64,000 nt of DNA from assembly GCF_020360975.1 (NCBI RefSeq), contig NW_025408675.1:2914001-2978000 (forward strand), read 5' to 3'. Below the pieces are notes generated by a model. It did no database searches and was not told the DNA's origin. It worked only from the letters and a program-made list of their open reading frames with translations. Positions within the stretch are counted from its first letter, which is position 1. Every line of letters starts with the position of its first letter. A program made the position numbers and the translations under genes. Of this stretch, positions 11,451 through 22,590 are shown piece after piece. The DNA is from Hirsutella rhossiliensis (taxonomy: Eukaryota > Ascomycota > Sordariomycetes > Hypocreales > Ophiocordycipitaceae).

Positions 11451-11464
11451 CCAGTATATAGCGT
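11451..11464 (-). promoter_or_regulatory. TATA-like site upstream of the kinase-like frame
   Basis: On the minus strand the sequence reads CGCTATATACTGG, centred about 60 bp upstream of the ATG at 11395. It resembles a TATA element and is well placed for one. Evidence is positional only. Confidence 0.3.
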
Positions 11465-11469
11465 AAGGG

Positions 11470-12006
11470 CAAATCAGATGTGTTGTGAGGGCTCCCCTGC
11501 TGGGCCCTCCCCTTTTGTCAGCCTGTGCCGCTGGGGCTACTGCCCCTCTTAGCTAGTGACCCCGTGAGTGGCCTAGAGCCCACATCACAGGCCTCTTCAT
11601 GCATCCTTCTTCCTGGGCTTCCTCTAGCCTCACCACAAGATGTAAAAGCACCTTTGGGCTACATGGCAGGTTGTCGGCCTGCAGTGTAAATAATGAGAGC
11701 TGTGCCATAGGTCTAAAATAGCGCAAGAATCGATCTAGGCGTTGGATATGTTTTCTTGATAAGCAGCATTGGACAGTCAAGTCTTCCTGGAACGTTTGTC
11801 GACAAATGTAGAATCTGGCTATAATTGATGGGGCAGCCGGTAAACGAAATGAGTATTAATTGCTATTTGCACTCATGCCCCGCTTTTAAAGATACATACA
11901 GCCGCCAGCCCGCCCCACCACTTGTACCACGCCCGGGCTGGCAAGTACCCGTACCTTTCAAATGCCCCAACCCAGCTAGCCAAGCCAGCAGCAGAAATAA
12001 CATCGC
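11470..12006. other. Non-RIPed intergenic stretch with small palindromes
   Basis: The region near 11490-11545 holds GGGCTCCCCTGCTGGGCCCTCCCC followed by GGGGCTACTGCCCC (11532-11545), a small palindrome. No gene is supported; the frames present start at non-ATG codons or run through the adjacent minisatellite. Confidence 0.35.
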
Positions 12007-12102
12007 AGCCAGCATCACAGCCAGCATCACAGCCAGCGTCATAGCCAGCGTCACAGCCAGCGTCACAGCCAGCATTACAGCCAGCATCACAGCCAGCATC
12101 AC
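12007..12102. repeat. 12-bp minisatellite, eight units
   Basis: Eight head-to-tail units of AGCCAGCATCAC, with variants AGCCAGCGTCAC, AGCCAGCGTCAT and AGCCAGCATTAC. Because the unit is a multiple of three it opens repetitive frames on both strands (such as ASIT repeats), which are not evidence of a gene. The substitutions are transitions confined to the second half of the unit. Confidence 0.95.
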
Positions 12103-12350
12103 ATACTCCCATCTCCCCGATCCTGAGGCAAATCCTCAAGCGCTACCCGAGCTCAGAAACCTCTTAAATTGTTACCCGGGCACTAGGAGCCCTACCGGGC
12201 GTCGTGAAGGCATATGACTGGAGGGGTTATGACAAAGTCGAGGTTAAGCGCTGCTACGCCTTACGGGGGACTGCGTACGGAGGAAGTACTTCGTATGTAT
12301 GTACACTGCAATATGTCCTCGGTACCTGCTGCCGTCTCCTCGATCCGTCG

Positions 12351-13709
12351 TCAAAGGGCAAAAAGGTCGTCAAAGGTTAGATGCTCATCCAAGGTGCACT
12401 CGCTCTTTTGCCGCATCTTTTCCTCGACGAACCCGTTAATCCCTTCCCTCTCCTCGTCACTTAACAGAGACAGTCTATCCTCTAGCGCATCTAAGCGACC
12501 AAAGAACTTTTCGTCCAGAAAGGTCCAGTAGATATCGTCAAACATAAAGCTCTTCCTAGCCGCGAGGCAGAGCCAGAACATGCCATTCGTCATAGAGGCC
12601 GCCATGGGCCCCGATAGCCGGTCCGACTCGTGCATAGCCCCCGCCTGTATCCGGGAGTCCTCACAGGCCCTCATCTCTTTGAGGAAGAGCTCGAGGCGGG
12701 GCTGATAGCGCTCGAGGAATTCCGAGAGATCCGACTCCCACGCCTCGGGGCTCTCGAATAATAGCCACCAGGGGGCCGCCTGGGAGAATTCCACAGGGGC
12801 AGAGTAGGCGAATTCCCAATCAATGACGGCCTCGACAGTAAAGTCGGGTTCCGAGACGAGGACATTGGCGGGACGTAAGTCATCGCAGTATAGTCGAAAC
12901 GGCCCGCTTTGTGCTGGTATCTGTCTCGTGATATTTCGGAAGAGGCATCGAGCAATATACATTTTTCGACAGCTTTGCTCGTCCTCAATAGCGTTATTAC
13001 GCTGGTGCTTGAGATGGAGAAAGTGTTGTCTAGCAAGTTCCTGGAAATATTTCGATGCTGTCGGGAAGTTGGTGTTGATCTGGGTAAGGTCGCTAGGGGG
13101 GTAGTTGCCAACGCGTACAAGCTCATTCATGTTAAGCGTTAGGGGTCTGTTACCTACCTTCCACTGGCCAGGGACGTGGGCAATGGCCCCTATACGTGGA
13201 AAGGGGAGTTGATAAAGCTCTAGCAAAATGTCTGCCATTGCCCGGTAGGCCCGGCTAAGTGCTAAAGATGAGACCTGTGGATCAAGGCCAGAAGTTTGGC
13301 CAGGTGGATATGGTAGACATTTGGAGAGAAGAGTGCCCTCGATAAAGGTAGAAACAATATAAGGGCCGCACTCCCAGGCGCCGGCGCCAAGAATAGTAGG
13401 GATTGGGATCTTGGTGCGAGAAGCGAGATACTGCATGACGAGAAGCTCGTTGTCCGTTTTCTCCACGCGGAATATGCTTCGGCCAAAGATAGGGAACCGG
13501 ACGATAGCCTTAAAGCCGTCTTCAAAAGTGACTATATAGCATATATTATAGGAGCCAGTTATTGCATTTGAGATGACAGTTGTATCCATATCAGGCCGGT
13601 GTTTCTTGGCGAGCTTAAGGGGTAAGGCCGGCGATTGCTTGAACAGGATCCTGAGCCAGCTGGCAAAGTAACGCTGCGACTTTTCTTCGGCCAGGTGATC
13701 CCAATCCAT
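12351..13709 (-). CDS. Aminoglycoside phosphotransferase (APH)-family kinase-like protein, 452 aa
   Basis: A complete single-exon gene from ATG 13707-13709 to a stop at 12351. The fold is that of the APH/choline-kinase family, which transfers phosphate from ATP to small molecules; the substrate is unknown, and antibiotic resistance should not be assumed. Seen in order: NAITGSYNICYIVTFEDG and AIVRFP (residues about 48-73, N-lobe strands with the likely ATP-binding Arg/Lys strand), ELLVMQYLASRTKIPIPTIL (about 88-108), GPYIVSTFIEGTLL (hinge, about 114-128), CDDLRPANVLV (about 274-284, the Brenner catalytic loop with Asp and Asn kept and Cys for the usual His), and VIDWEFAYSAP (about 293-303, metal-binding Asp). 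The Cys-Asp-Asp form is common in fungal members. The length is usual for this group. The frame is undamaged by RIP. It is the best supported gene in the window and stands alone, with no operon or cluster partner. Confidence 0.93.
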   Translation of the reverse strand: MDWDHLAEEKSQRYFASWLRILFKQSPALPLKLAKKHRPDMDTTVISNAITGSYNICYIVTFEDGFKAIVRFPIFGRSIFRVEKTDNELLVMQYLASRTKIPIPTILGAGAWECGPYIVSTFIEGTLLSKCLPYPPGQTSGLDPQVSSLALSRAYRAMADILLELYQLPFPRIGAIAHVPGQWKVGNRPLTLNMNELVRVGNYPPSDLTQINTNFPTASKYFQELARQHFLHLKHQRNNAIEDEQSCRKMYIARCLFRNITRQIPAQSGPFRLYCDDLRPANVLVSEPDFTVEAVIDWEFAYSAPVEFSQAAPWWLLFESPEAWESDLSEFLERYQPRLELFLKEMRACEDSRIQAGAMHESDRLSGPMAASMTNGMFWLCLAARKSFMFDDIYWTFLDEKFFGRLDALEDRLSLLSDEEREGINGFVEEKMRQKSECTLDEHLTFDDLFAL

Positions 13710-14205
13710 TGCGTGATGACGTGCTGCAAGAGACAGTTGGGAGATATAAGGCGATGCGCTGCTGTCGGGGACGATACGATGGACCGACTCGTGTCAATGG
13801 ATGCAAGAAAGTGATGGAAGCGAGAGGAGATCGGAATGTTCTCTCAGAGGGGACGCTCCTAGGCATTATTAGCGTTAGCAATGACTAATGATTCGGGTCT
13901 TTCGTTAGTCCGTATGAGCAGCAAATGCGATACATGTACCGATACTTCGAAGTACCGTGTAGCTTTGGCAGCCCCGAACCCCTTGTGGGAAAGAGAGACC
14001 GTTAGCGTGAACAGGGGCGTCGCTTAGGCCAAAGGAGGGGGGGTACAAAAGGCCCATCTTTTGGGCGTGGGTAACTTGCTCCATACATCAATACGCCTCG
14101 TCTTCTGCGCATTTCCCCCTTGAGTAACTAGTGCAAAGGTTCGGCCATGCGCCACGCATCAATGTGGGGTAGCATGCGATTGGTTCCGCTCATCAAGCGA
14201 GTCGT
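13710..14205. other. Upstream region of the APH-family gene
   Basis: About 500 bp of non-RIPed DNA contains the presumed promoter of the minus-strand APH-family gene. I see no clear TATA or CAAT element close to its ATG. Overlapping short frames carry no family signal. Confidence 0.4.
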
Positions 14206-14384
14206 GAGACGACTTGGTGAATTGAGACGACTTGGTGAATTGAGACGACTTGGTGAATTGAGACGACTTGGTGAATTGAGACGACTTGGTGAATTGAGAC
14301 GACTTGGTGAATTGAGACGACTTGGTGAATTGAGACGACTTGGTGAATTGAGACGACTTGGGAATTGAGACGATTTGGTGAATA
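14206..14384. repeat. 18-bp minisatellite, ten units
   Basis: Eight perfect tandem copies of GAGACGACTTGGTGAATT (14206-14349), then a copy lacking one base (14350-14366) and a final diverged copy (about 14367-14384). The perfection of the first eight suggests recent expansion by slippage or unequal exchange. The period divides by three, so all frames read as short peptide repeats; the one-base deletion breaks any such frame. Confidence 0.97.
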
Positions 14385-15609
14385 TTCTACCAGGCGAGGC
14401 ACCTAATTTCTGACCCAACCCGTAGCTGCGGCCCGATTACTCCTCCCATAACTTTCACCCTGTGGCGCCATAACAAAACTTGCACCTGGCAGCATTATTC
14501 AGCTTCGAGCACCGACTTGGCCCCTGCTAAGCCCCGGAAACCGTCAAAGAACCTGGAACAGTACTGCTAGACCTTGCAGCCGTCTTTGCCACCGCAGCAG
14601 GCATCTCTTCAACCCGTGTCTCAATTTTCTGTGGAGATAAGGCACCCTGATCACTGCAGCTTTACTTCATGAGCAGTTCCCGAGCCTGCGACGAACTTTT
14701 TGTAAGTAAGCTTCTTAGATTGCCTACAACATGTTGCTAAGAATCCCGACGCAAGGGTCGAAGAAGCTCGCGTTTACTCAATCATGGCTGCAGATGATGC
14801 TCTATCTGGAGTAGAAGTACACATTAAAAGCCACCATACGTTCCAGGTTACAACTTAAAAGCTTGTCCTTGCGAAAGGGAAAACCATCATGGTATTCCCA
14901 CCCAGGCAGACACGAGCTGAATGGTGGGGGCAAGATACCGCTGGTACTGCTGTTGTGAATTGTTGTGGTCAAATGATCCGTCAGGGCTTTGGGTGAATTG
15001 AGAAGTTGTTCGGCGGGCAAGATGGGTGTTAACGGAAGATCGGAGATCTGCAAAGAGGGTCTCGATCTTTTCTGCGGACTTAAAGAGAGCGTATTCAAGT
15101 TCAGGTATACCACGGCAAGCGATGATTACCGTTTTACGCAGGGGAATGTTTCCTGCGTAGTCATGGCCGAGGGCGCGTTGACAAAGTTGACGCTTATCGA
15201 AGGGTAATTAGAGTACTTTGTGGAGGGTCTTAGTAGCATCCTGGGCACGGATCGTGTTAAAGGTAGACTTCCGTGTCAAAGTGTTGTTTGATGCTATCGT
15301 ATGCCTTTCGAAACGTAGTAGTCCATTTGATCTTGTGGGTGTAGCTATTTTGAGACGTGCATTTACTCCCCTCGAGAATAGCATAGTGGAGCCTCGATGA
15401 GCAGAAACTGCCATTTTAAATAGGAACCAATGAAAACAAACTCTAGAGTCATCCACCAGATAAGTAGCATGCGGAAATCCATGGCAAAATACGATGAGAA
15501 ATTTGGTTGCCATTCCTCTCCCTAGCCAACTACATGGATGTGCGAAACAAAAGGCTATATAAGTAACCACCCGGTTTTCTTGCAAACCGTTGATCTTTGA
15601 CATGACAGG
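14385..15609. other. Non-RIPed region without a convincing gene
   Basis: Frames of 70-130 codons exist on both strands (for example 14802-15113 minus, 14989-15207 plus, 15208-15603 minus). They overlap each other and show no domain I recognise. The + strand at about 14540-14700 and the minus strand at about 14960-15200 have somewhat protein-like composition and could be exons of a decayed or intron-containing gene. Confidence 0.35.
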
Positions 15610-15915
15610 TCACTTCTTGGGCTTGCGCCTGATGGTGCTGGCGGTAGCCGCTTCAATCATGGCCCTTCGTTCGGATTCCGGAATACTGTTGATTACCTCT
15701 TGCGTCCTGGCAAGCTCCCTCAGCTCAGCTTTTAGCTCTTCGGTTTGCTCAGCGGACGGTACAGTGGAGGCCGTGATCTTAATTTGGACCTCGCGGCTGG
15801 AGTTGCTTATGAAAGAAGGGACATTTTCAATAGATTCTCGGTTCTTAACATAAAACGAGTATATGGAGCTCAGCGTATCCCGGGCTCGCTTGACCTTTCT
15901 CTCAGAGTCGCTCAT
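15610..15915 (-). CDS. Small hypothetical protein, 101 aa
   Basis: ATG at 15913-15915 to TGA at 15610-15612. The protein is hydrophilic and charged: a Lys/Arg-rich start (SERKVKRARDTL), a middle with SREVQIKITASTVPS, an acidic, helix-prone part (AEQTEELKAELRELARTQEV, about residues 54-73), then SIPESERRAMIEAA, and a basic tail IRRKPKK. There is no signal peptide or membrane segment. The central helix could form a short coiled coil and the basic ends could bind nucleic acid or target the nucleus, but no family is recognised. An AT-rich TATAAAT-like stretch on the minus strand lies near 16060, about 140 bp upstream. The ORF is unaffected by RIP. It could also be the 3' exon of a longer gene. 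Confidence 0.5.
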   Translation of the reverse strand: MSDSERKVKRARDTLSSIYSFYVKNRESIENVPSFISNSSREVQIKITASTVPSAEQTEELKAELRELARTQEVINSIPESERRAMIEAATASTIRRKPKK

Positions 15916-16622
15916 GTTGGTCGTTTGGAGGAATGCAGAGGCCTTATGGGGAACGAATTGCCAGAGAATTGAGAGATCAAAGAAGAGGATCCGCAGATGG
16001 TGATCAAGGGTCCGTTGGTGATGGGTGGAAGAAGAAAAGGATAGGGAGAAACTGGTGTATTTATATTAATCACTTAGCAGTAACAGCCTCCTGTCCTGTC
16101 CTGAGCACGGCCACACAATTCATCGACACTCTCAACTTTGCTTAGACATACCACTAAAAGACGGATTCGTCTCGTGGTGGTACCGTGGTACATTTACTGG
16201 AAAGGGTAACAGGTCCGCTGCACCCTGCACCTAAGGAGTGGCGCAGAGCACAACGCCCCGTTATCATGAGTCACATAGCATGGTGGTTGGATAAGGACAA
16301 TGGTCTCCGCAGTACGGTCTCTTGTCCTTGCACATACGAAGGGTCATGGTCGCCTTTCTCCTCTACATTAGGAGCCCGGCAGGGACTTTGGTAAGTGCAT
16401 GTATGCATGGATGGGCATTGCCACGTAGGCAACACACCAGCGGATGTACGCCCAAAGAGGGACCCTAGGCCTGGCGCGTTCATGGCTACATATACTCTTC
16501 TCGGGATGGCAGCCGCACGCTTGCTTGTAGAGCTGCCATGCATGCATAGACGCTGAACCAAATACAGCAACATGTATACAGCAACATGTATCCACTTTGC
16601 AAGATGGCGTAACCAACGGCAA
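15916..16622. other. Non-RIPed flank between the small gene and the LINE
   Basis: Likely contains the promoter of the 101-codon gene; otherwise I see no gene. It ends exactly at the poly(T) that marks the 3' terminus of the inverted LINE copy, so this is the original insertion flank. CpA and TpG are normal right up to the junction. Confidence 0.45.
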
Positions 16623-16999
16623 ATTTTTTTTTATATCATTACTCGCATGCAGCCTCTAGGGCCATGGCGAGGCTAGTAGGGGCCTAGGCCCCTATTAGCA
16701 GTCCTAGCTAGCTATAGAGCCCGGGGGCTTACAACTAATTAGGGAAAGGGTAGCTATAAAGGCAATAACAAAGGAAAGATTAGTCTGGTTCCTCCCGCGC
16801 GGTGATTTTCCCACCCAAGGGCCCTGGGGCCCCTAGGTTACTCCTTTTCGAGCCACTTAGCTGTCCCTATCTCTGTTTTAGCTAAGAAGGTTAGAAGGGC
16901 TTCCCTTCCTTCCTTAGAGCTATAGAGAATAGGTAGGCTAAGGGCCCCCTTCTATCTCTTAAAGGTCCGGTAAAGGACCTCTCTTTCCCTCCTATAGTT

Positions 17000-19900
17000 C
17001 GGGCACCTTAGGATAAGGTGCCTAGCCGTATGCCTTCCTTAGCCGTAGCGGCAGTCGTCTCGGTCTACCTTATTAGTCCTTTTTAGGAAGGAAAATAAGA
17101 AGCCGGCCTTAAAGAGGAGCTAGTAGAAGGCCGAGAGGGTCGGCCTAGGCCTCCCTATAAGGTCCTTTTCTAGGCTAAGGGCTAGGCGGGGGGTCTTTCG
17201 AATAGACGTATAGTGCTTACCTAGGCCCTTAGCCCTAGGGCCTTTAGCCGCCTCGGTAGCTTAGAGTCCCTTTTAATAGTCCTTAGTAGCTTGCTAGACC
17301 TTTCTTTATAAGTAGCTAATAGAGACTAAGGGGGTCCCTTAGGTAGGGGCCCCTAAGCCTCTTTTAGCTAGCTAGTCGGCTAGCTCGTTACTAAAGATCC
17401 CTAGGTAGCTAAGGCACTAGTATAGCTATATATTAAAAAAGGCTTCTAAGCTAGATAGGAGCCTTTTAATATATATAGCTAGGTCTAAGAAACTTATAAC
17501 TTTCTTTATAGCGGCTTAGCTATCTATAAAGATATAGGTATCTATAAGGGGGTTAAGAGGGCTAAGCTTTAGGGCCGAGGGCATAGCTAGGTCCTCTAGG
17601 ACCCTTAGTATCGCGAATAGCTCTACGTTAGCTACTTCGATCGAGGGCCCTAGGTTCTCGTAGTACGCCTTAATAGGCCTATTTTCTAGGCCTATTTCGT
17701 AGAAGGAGTAAGCGTTAGTCTTTATAAGGGACCCCTTAAGGCACCCCTTAGAGCTATCGGTATAAAAGGCTAGGGGCCGTAACTTAAAGTCTTCTAGGCT
17801 AGCTAGGCTAGCTAAGAAGCGTTAGTATTGCTTCTTAGCTAAGGGCTTAAGGGCCTTTATTATTATAATAGAGGCCTTAGGCTCTAAGGCCTATAAGGGC
17901 TCCTAGCTAGCTTTCCTTCTTTCTAAGTTATAATTAGGTCTTATAAGGGCTACTAGGCCTTTAAGGAGGTAAAAGAGCTACGTATATAGCCTAATATAGC
18001 TTAAGGCCCCTAGGTCGGAGCTTAAGTTAGCGAGGTTATCCTATATAGCTAGGTCGTAAGCCTGCCTTATAGGGTAACTAGGTAAAAAGTATAGGGTCTA
18101 GAGGGCGTAGGAGAGGCATACCCTTTTAAATCGTACCTCTAGTAGCGGTAGGGCCGCTTCGGCTTCTAAAGCCTTAATAGGGGATCCTTTAAAGGCCCCT
18201 AAGACCTTTAAAAGAGCTTAGTTTTATAGCCTTTAGAACGGCTTTATAAGGCTCTTAGGGGTCTTAGGCCCCCTATACTAAAGCTAGGCCCTATAGTCTA
18301 TTATAGAGGTTACGTAGGCCTAGTAGAGCTGTTTAGAGGCTTTAAATAATAGGCCTTTTTACGTAGAGGTTAAGCGGGATAGTCCTTTAAAGGCAGCTTA
18401 TATAGAGGCTACCTTCTTCTCAATATATTATTTAAATAGGAGCCTAAAATTAAAGAAGACCCCTAGCTACCGTATTAAGGGCTTTACCTTAAAAAATAAG
18501 CCTCCTACTATTATACCCTTTAAAATAGGCTGCCGTTACCTACTAAAGTAAATAAGTTCTATCTTTAAGGGGTCGAAGTAGACCCCTTAGTCTTTAGCTT
18601 ATTTAAATAGGTTAGCAGCTATTGCTTCTAGCTATTAAACGTTCTTCTTAGCCGAGGTCGATGTTATAGAGATACTAAAGTTATCTATATAAGACAGCTA
18701 GTATCCCTTAGCCGCTAGTATCCCCCTTATATATAAGAGGAATAAAATAAGGCTAATAAGGGACCCTTAGGGCACTCCTATTACTAGGTCTATAAGGGGC
18801 TAGACTTACCCCTCGAAGGCTAGCTAGATCTTCCTTTTAGTAAGGAAGTAGTCTACCTAGCTTATAAGGGCCTTAAAGAGGTTTAATTCCCTTAGGAACC
18901 TTATAAGCTATTCCTTTAATATAAAATCGAAGGCGCCCTTTATATCTAATAAGAGGGTACTAGTAATAGCCTTCTTATTAGACTCCCGCTTCTTTTAGAT
19001 ATAGTATAGAAGGAGGAAGGCCGTGTCTATAGCTAACCGCTATTTTCGTCCTCCTAGCTACGTAGGGTTTAGAAGCCCGGCCGTATTAGCTAAATAGCTT
19101 AGCTAGGTAGCGTATAGCTTTTTAAGGACCTTTCCTAAGTAGTTAAGTAGACTTATAACCCTATAAGCCTTAGGGATAGTATAGTCTAGCTTATTTTACT
19201 TAGGAAGTATAATTCTTATAGCTTCCTTCTATGCCTTAGGGTAGTATCCTTAGTTAAATAGAGCTTTATAGGCCCTATTAAAGACTATAGGGATAGCCTT
19301 ATATACGTATTAGATAGGGAGGAAGCTAAGGGAGTCTAGGCTAAGGGCTTTCTTATTAAAAGAGCTAAAAATAGCCCTCTTAATCTTAGGGTCCTTTAGC
19401 TCTAGCTAGTCCTACTTAACCGTGCCCTTACTACCTATATAGCCTAGGGGCTCTTCTTTTTCTAGGCTCTAGGAGGGCTAAAGGGAGGGCTAGGGCTAGG
19501 GTCTAGGGTTAGAAAAAGGGTTATTAAGAAGGCCTCGTATTTTTCCGTAAAGGTATTAGCTTTTACCTCTATCCCTTTTTTTATATATAAGATACTAAGA
19601 AGGGTAGGGTTAGTTCTAGCCTTAGTATAAGAAAAGGCTATAAAGACGTCCTTTCCTACTACTTCTATTAAGAAGCTCTCTTAGTATTACTTTTTAGTAG
19701 CCTTAATAGTATACTTAAAGCTATTTCGGGCCTCTATAAAGCTCTTTTAGCTCTTCTTATCTTAGGCTAGCCTATAAGCCTATTAGGCTAGGCTTAGGGC
19801 TTTCCGAAGGCAGGTTAGCTCGTCGGTCTACTAGGGCTTAGATCCCTTATAAGGCCTCTTTTTTAGTATCGCTATATTTAAGGCCTTTATAAGGGTTCTT

Positions 19901-20815
19901 ATTAAAAGGGAAGCTATCCCTTCTAAGTCGTCTTTTTTTATAGCCCTCTTTATAGCTATAAGGAGGTCCTATTCCTTCTTAGCTAAGTATTTTAAAAACA
20001 CCTTTTAGTTTACTTTCCTATAATTATAGGTAGTAGGCCTAGCTAGTAGGGGCCTATTAGGGCCCCTTAAGCTAGCTTTAAAGGCTATAGGCTTATAATC
20101 TAAGCCTAGCCTTTAGAACAGTTAGCCTAGGTTAGCTATTTAAAAGGGCTATAAAAAGTAAGGTCTATAACTAAGGCCCCCTTTAAGCCTTTCCTTTAAT
20201 AGGTGCCTTTTATAGCTACCTTAAGGTCCGTTAGTAAGGAAGCCTTATAGCGGTCGAGCTAGCTAATAAGGGCTTCTACCTTATAGGCTTTAAAGGGTTC
20301 TATAAAAGGGTTCTATTAAGGGTAGTATAGGTTAAAGTCCCCTACTAAGAGGAAGGGCTATTATAGGAGTTAGGCTATTAATAGTAGCCTTTCTATTATA
20401 AGGGGCCCTTACTAGCCTTAGCTAGCTAAGGCCCTTTTAACCTCTTTTTCGTTATATAGGTTAATAAGGGTAAATAGTTCGATGCCTTCTACCCTTATAG
20501 CCTATATATTAAGATCGTAAAAGAGGTTAAAGCTAGGGCTAGCTTTTATCTAAGCTTCCTTCCTCTTATATACTATAACCCTAGGCTTCCTAGTAAGCTT
20601 AGGGAAGTTAGTAGAGGGGATAGGGGTTATAACGTTATAGGCCGGATACTATATAGGGATATAGCTTTTATCGATCTTATAGAGGTAGGGCTCTTATAAT
20701 AAGATAAGGTCCGCTCTTATTTTTAAGGCTTACTCTAGGATCGATAGGTTAGCTATTTCCTACCTATTAGTATTATACTATATAATACTAATAGGGTTAT
20801 AGTTAGGCCTAAGGG
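17000..20815 (-). pseudogene. LINE ORF2, left copy (endonuclease, RT, RNase H; RIPed)
   Basis: Mirrors ORF2 of the right copy. Endonuclease lies at about 19900-20815, reverse transcriptase at about 18500-19360 and RNase H at about 17355-17775. Next to its 3' side is the region rich in former Cys/His codons (about 17000-17090) that corresponds to the right copy's YRYS...ARHLILRCLNYKRERE. Stops are mainly TAG/TAA at former Gln and Trp codons, and Met codons are changed to ATA. Confidence 0.85.
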
Positions 20816-20899
20816 GCCTAAAGGGGTTTAAGGGCTCTATAGGTATAAGGGGGCTAAGGCTATTAAGTATTAGTTATTCCTTTATAAACTCCGTAATAT

Positions 20900-22310
20900 A
20901 CCTTATTAGTTATAAGGTGCTCTCCCTTATAGTTATAGTATTAGACCTTAAAGTAAGAGTAGCCTTAGCTAGCCTTATAGCTAGGGCAGTTATAGTCCTT
21001 AGTTAGGTGCTTTTCTAGGTAAAAGGTATACCTAATAGGCTACCGGTAGGTCTAGGGGTTATAGCTAAAGGAAAGGCACTTATAGTACTATATATATATA
21101 GTATATTCCTTATAGGCCTCGACTTAAATCTCTAGGCCTATTATATAAAGGCCTTTTTTCTAGTATTTAGCCCTTATAGCCTCTAAAGGGACTATAAAGA
21201 TAATAGATCCTACCTTTTACGTTAGGCCTAGGGTACCTAGCTACCTAAGCTGCCCTAGGATATCGATCCTACTAAAGGTTTTAGCTTTTACGGCGAAGAT
21301 ATTAAGGATAGGGGTCTCTAAGAGGTTAGGGACGCTCTAGGCTACTAGCTTAGTCTAGCTAGTAAGAAGGTCGGCCGATTCTATAAGTAGCTCCTTAAGG
21401 TATAGGGACTACTTCTCCCGCTACTTTAAAAGCTTCTTTACTATATATAGGGCCTTTATTATTATAACTATATTACCTTTATTTAAAGTTAATAGAGCTA
21501 ATATAGCTAGTTCCCTTATAGCCTTATTAAGCTCGTTATAAAGAGTAATAGGGTTAATAGTAAGCGTTAGTAATTCCTTCTTTAGCTTTAAGATAAGTTA
21601 GAAGTCTTCTTTTACGTTCCTCTTAGCTAGGGCCTTAGTTAGGGCTTTTACTAGGGCTTTTACTAGAGCCTTAGCCGGGGTCTTAGCTAGGGCCTTAGGC
21701 GCCTTCTTTATAGTAACCTTAGCCTATAAGCTTACTTTAAGGTTTCCTTAGGTAGCCTTAAGCTATTAGGCGGCCTTAGGCTAGTATAGGGGCTATTATA
21801 GGGGCTATTAGCGGTCTAAGGTTCTTATAGCTGCCTTCTCGAGCCCTTTTATAAGGGTCTTATAAAAGGGTTCGACTTTTTAGGCTTCCTTAAGGGCCTA
21901 GAGGGCCTACTAAAGGAAGCCCTAAGCTAGTCCCTAGGGAAGGGGTACTAGGGCTAGGGCTAGGTCTACTATAAGTATTAAAACATAGGTCGGATAAGCG
22001 TAGGGCTAATAGGGCTACTAAGGGCAGCTCTCTTTCGCCCTTTTACTTACTTTAAGGGCTAGTTAGGCTAAAAGTAGCTAGCCTAAGGTAGGGCTAGGCT
22101 AAGCCTAAAGAGGCTAGTCTTTAGTATAGGCTAGGTATTATCTTCTATCTCTATATCCTTTAGGTCCTAGTCTTAGGTCCTAGGCCTTTCTTCTAGGGTC
22201 CTTAAAGGGCGTTAGCCTTCTAAAGCTTCTTTTAAGCGGGCCTTAGCCTCTAAGGTACTTATTTCGACCCTTAGGTTAAGAGGGAGGGGGGGGTTAAAGT
22301 TAAAGGGGCC
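20900..22310 (-). pseudogene. LINE ORF1 (Gag-like, zinc knuckles), left copy (RIPed)
   Basis: Mirror of ORF1 in the right copy, with the zinc-knuckle region at about 20925-21125 on the minus strand. The nucleic-acid-binding Cys codons (TGY) have turned to TAY, giving Tyr. It precedes ORF2 by a short gap, as in two-ORF fungal LINEs. Confidence 0.75.
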
Positions 22311-22590
22311 CTCCTTAGGTCTAGGCTAGGGTCCTAAGTTAGGTCTAGGCTAAGTCCCGTTAGTAAGGGGCATATACCCTTAGTTAGCGAGGGTAGGGAA
22401 GAGCTTTCTACTTATATAAAGGAGAACCTCGCTTAATTTATAATCTTTAGTAGTATATTACGCACCCGCTAGTAGCTATACGAGGCTATATTTAAGGGGG
22501 CGTAATACGCTATTCGCGGCGGTTCTAGGCGTATACTTTTTCTATATTTTAAGCTTAGTTTCGAAAAGTTAGCTAAGAAGATATAATAAT

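Larger units (their letters stand above)
16623..22590 (-). mobile_element. Tad/I-type LINE, left copy (full-length, RIPed)
   Basis: A non-LTR retrotransposon on the minus strand, the reverse complement of the copy at 28860-34839. Paired positions sum to about 51455. Its 3' end is the T run at 16624-16633 (poly-A on its own strand). Counterparts of all domains of the other copy are present: zinc-knuckle ORF1, APE-type endonuclease, reverse transcriptase, RNase H. The last 250 bp, next to the unique flank, keep CpA and TpG (GCCATGGCG, CGCATGCAG, CCACCCAAGGG) that are mutated in the right copy, so RIP faded towards the single-copy border. Confidence 0.9.

Noticed and set aside
11825..12217. 130-codon frame across the 12-bp minisatellite
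   Set aside because: Most of its length is the repeat and the rest has no family resemblance; antisense frames are equally open.
14206..14384. CRISPR-like array
   Set aside because: Units are directly adjacent with no spacers; the genome is eukaryotic.
14128..14418. Open frames through the 18-bp repeat on both strands
   Set aside because: The repeat unit is a multiple of three and lacks stops, so every frame stays open; the one-base deletion in unit 9 and lack of flanking coding sequence argue against a protein.
14802..15207. Overlapping frames on both strands resembling a possible signalling-protein fragment
   Set aside because: I could not match any domain (HET, HeLo or NACHT were considered) and the frames contradict each other.
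15208..15603. 131-codon minus-strand frame next to the small gene
   Set aside because: Its start lies 7 bases after the stop of the 101-codon gene, composition is not protein-like, and the opposite strand has comparable frames.
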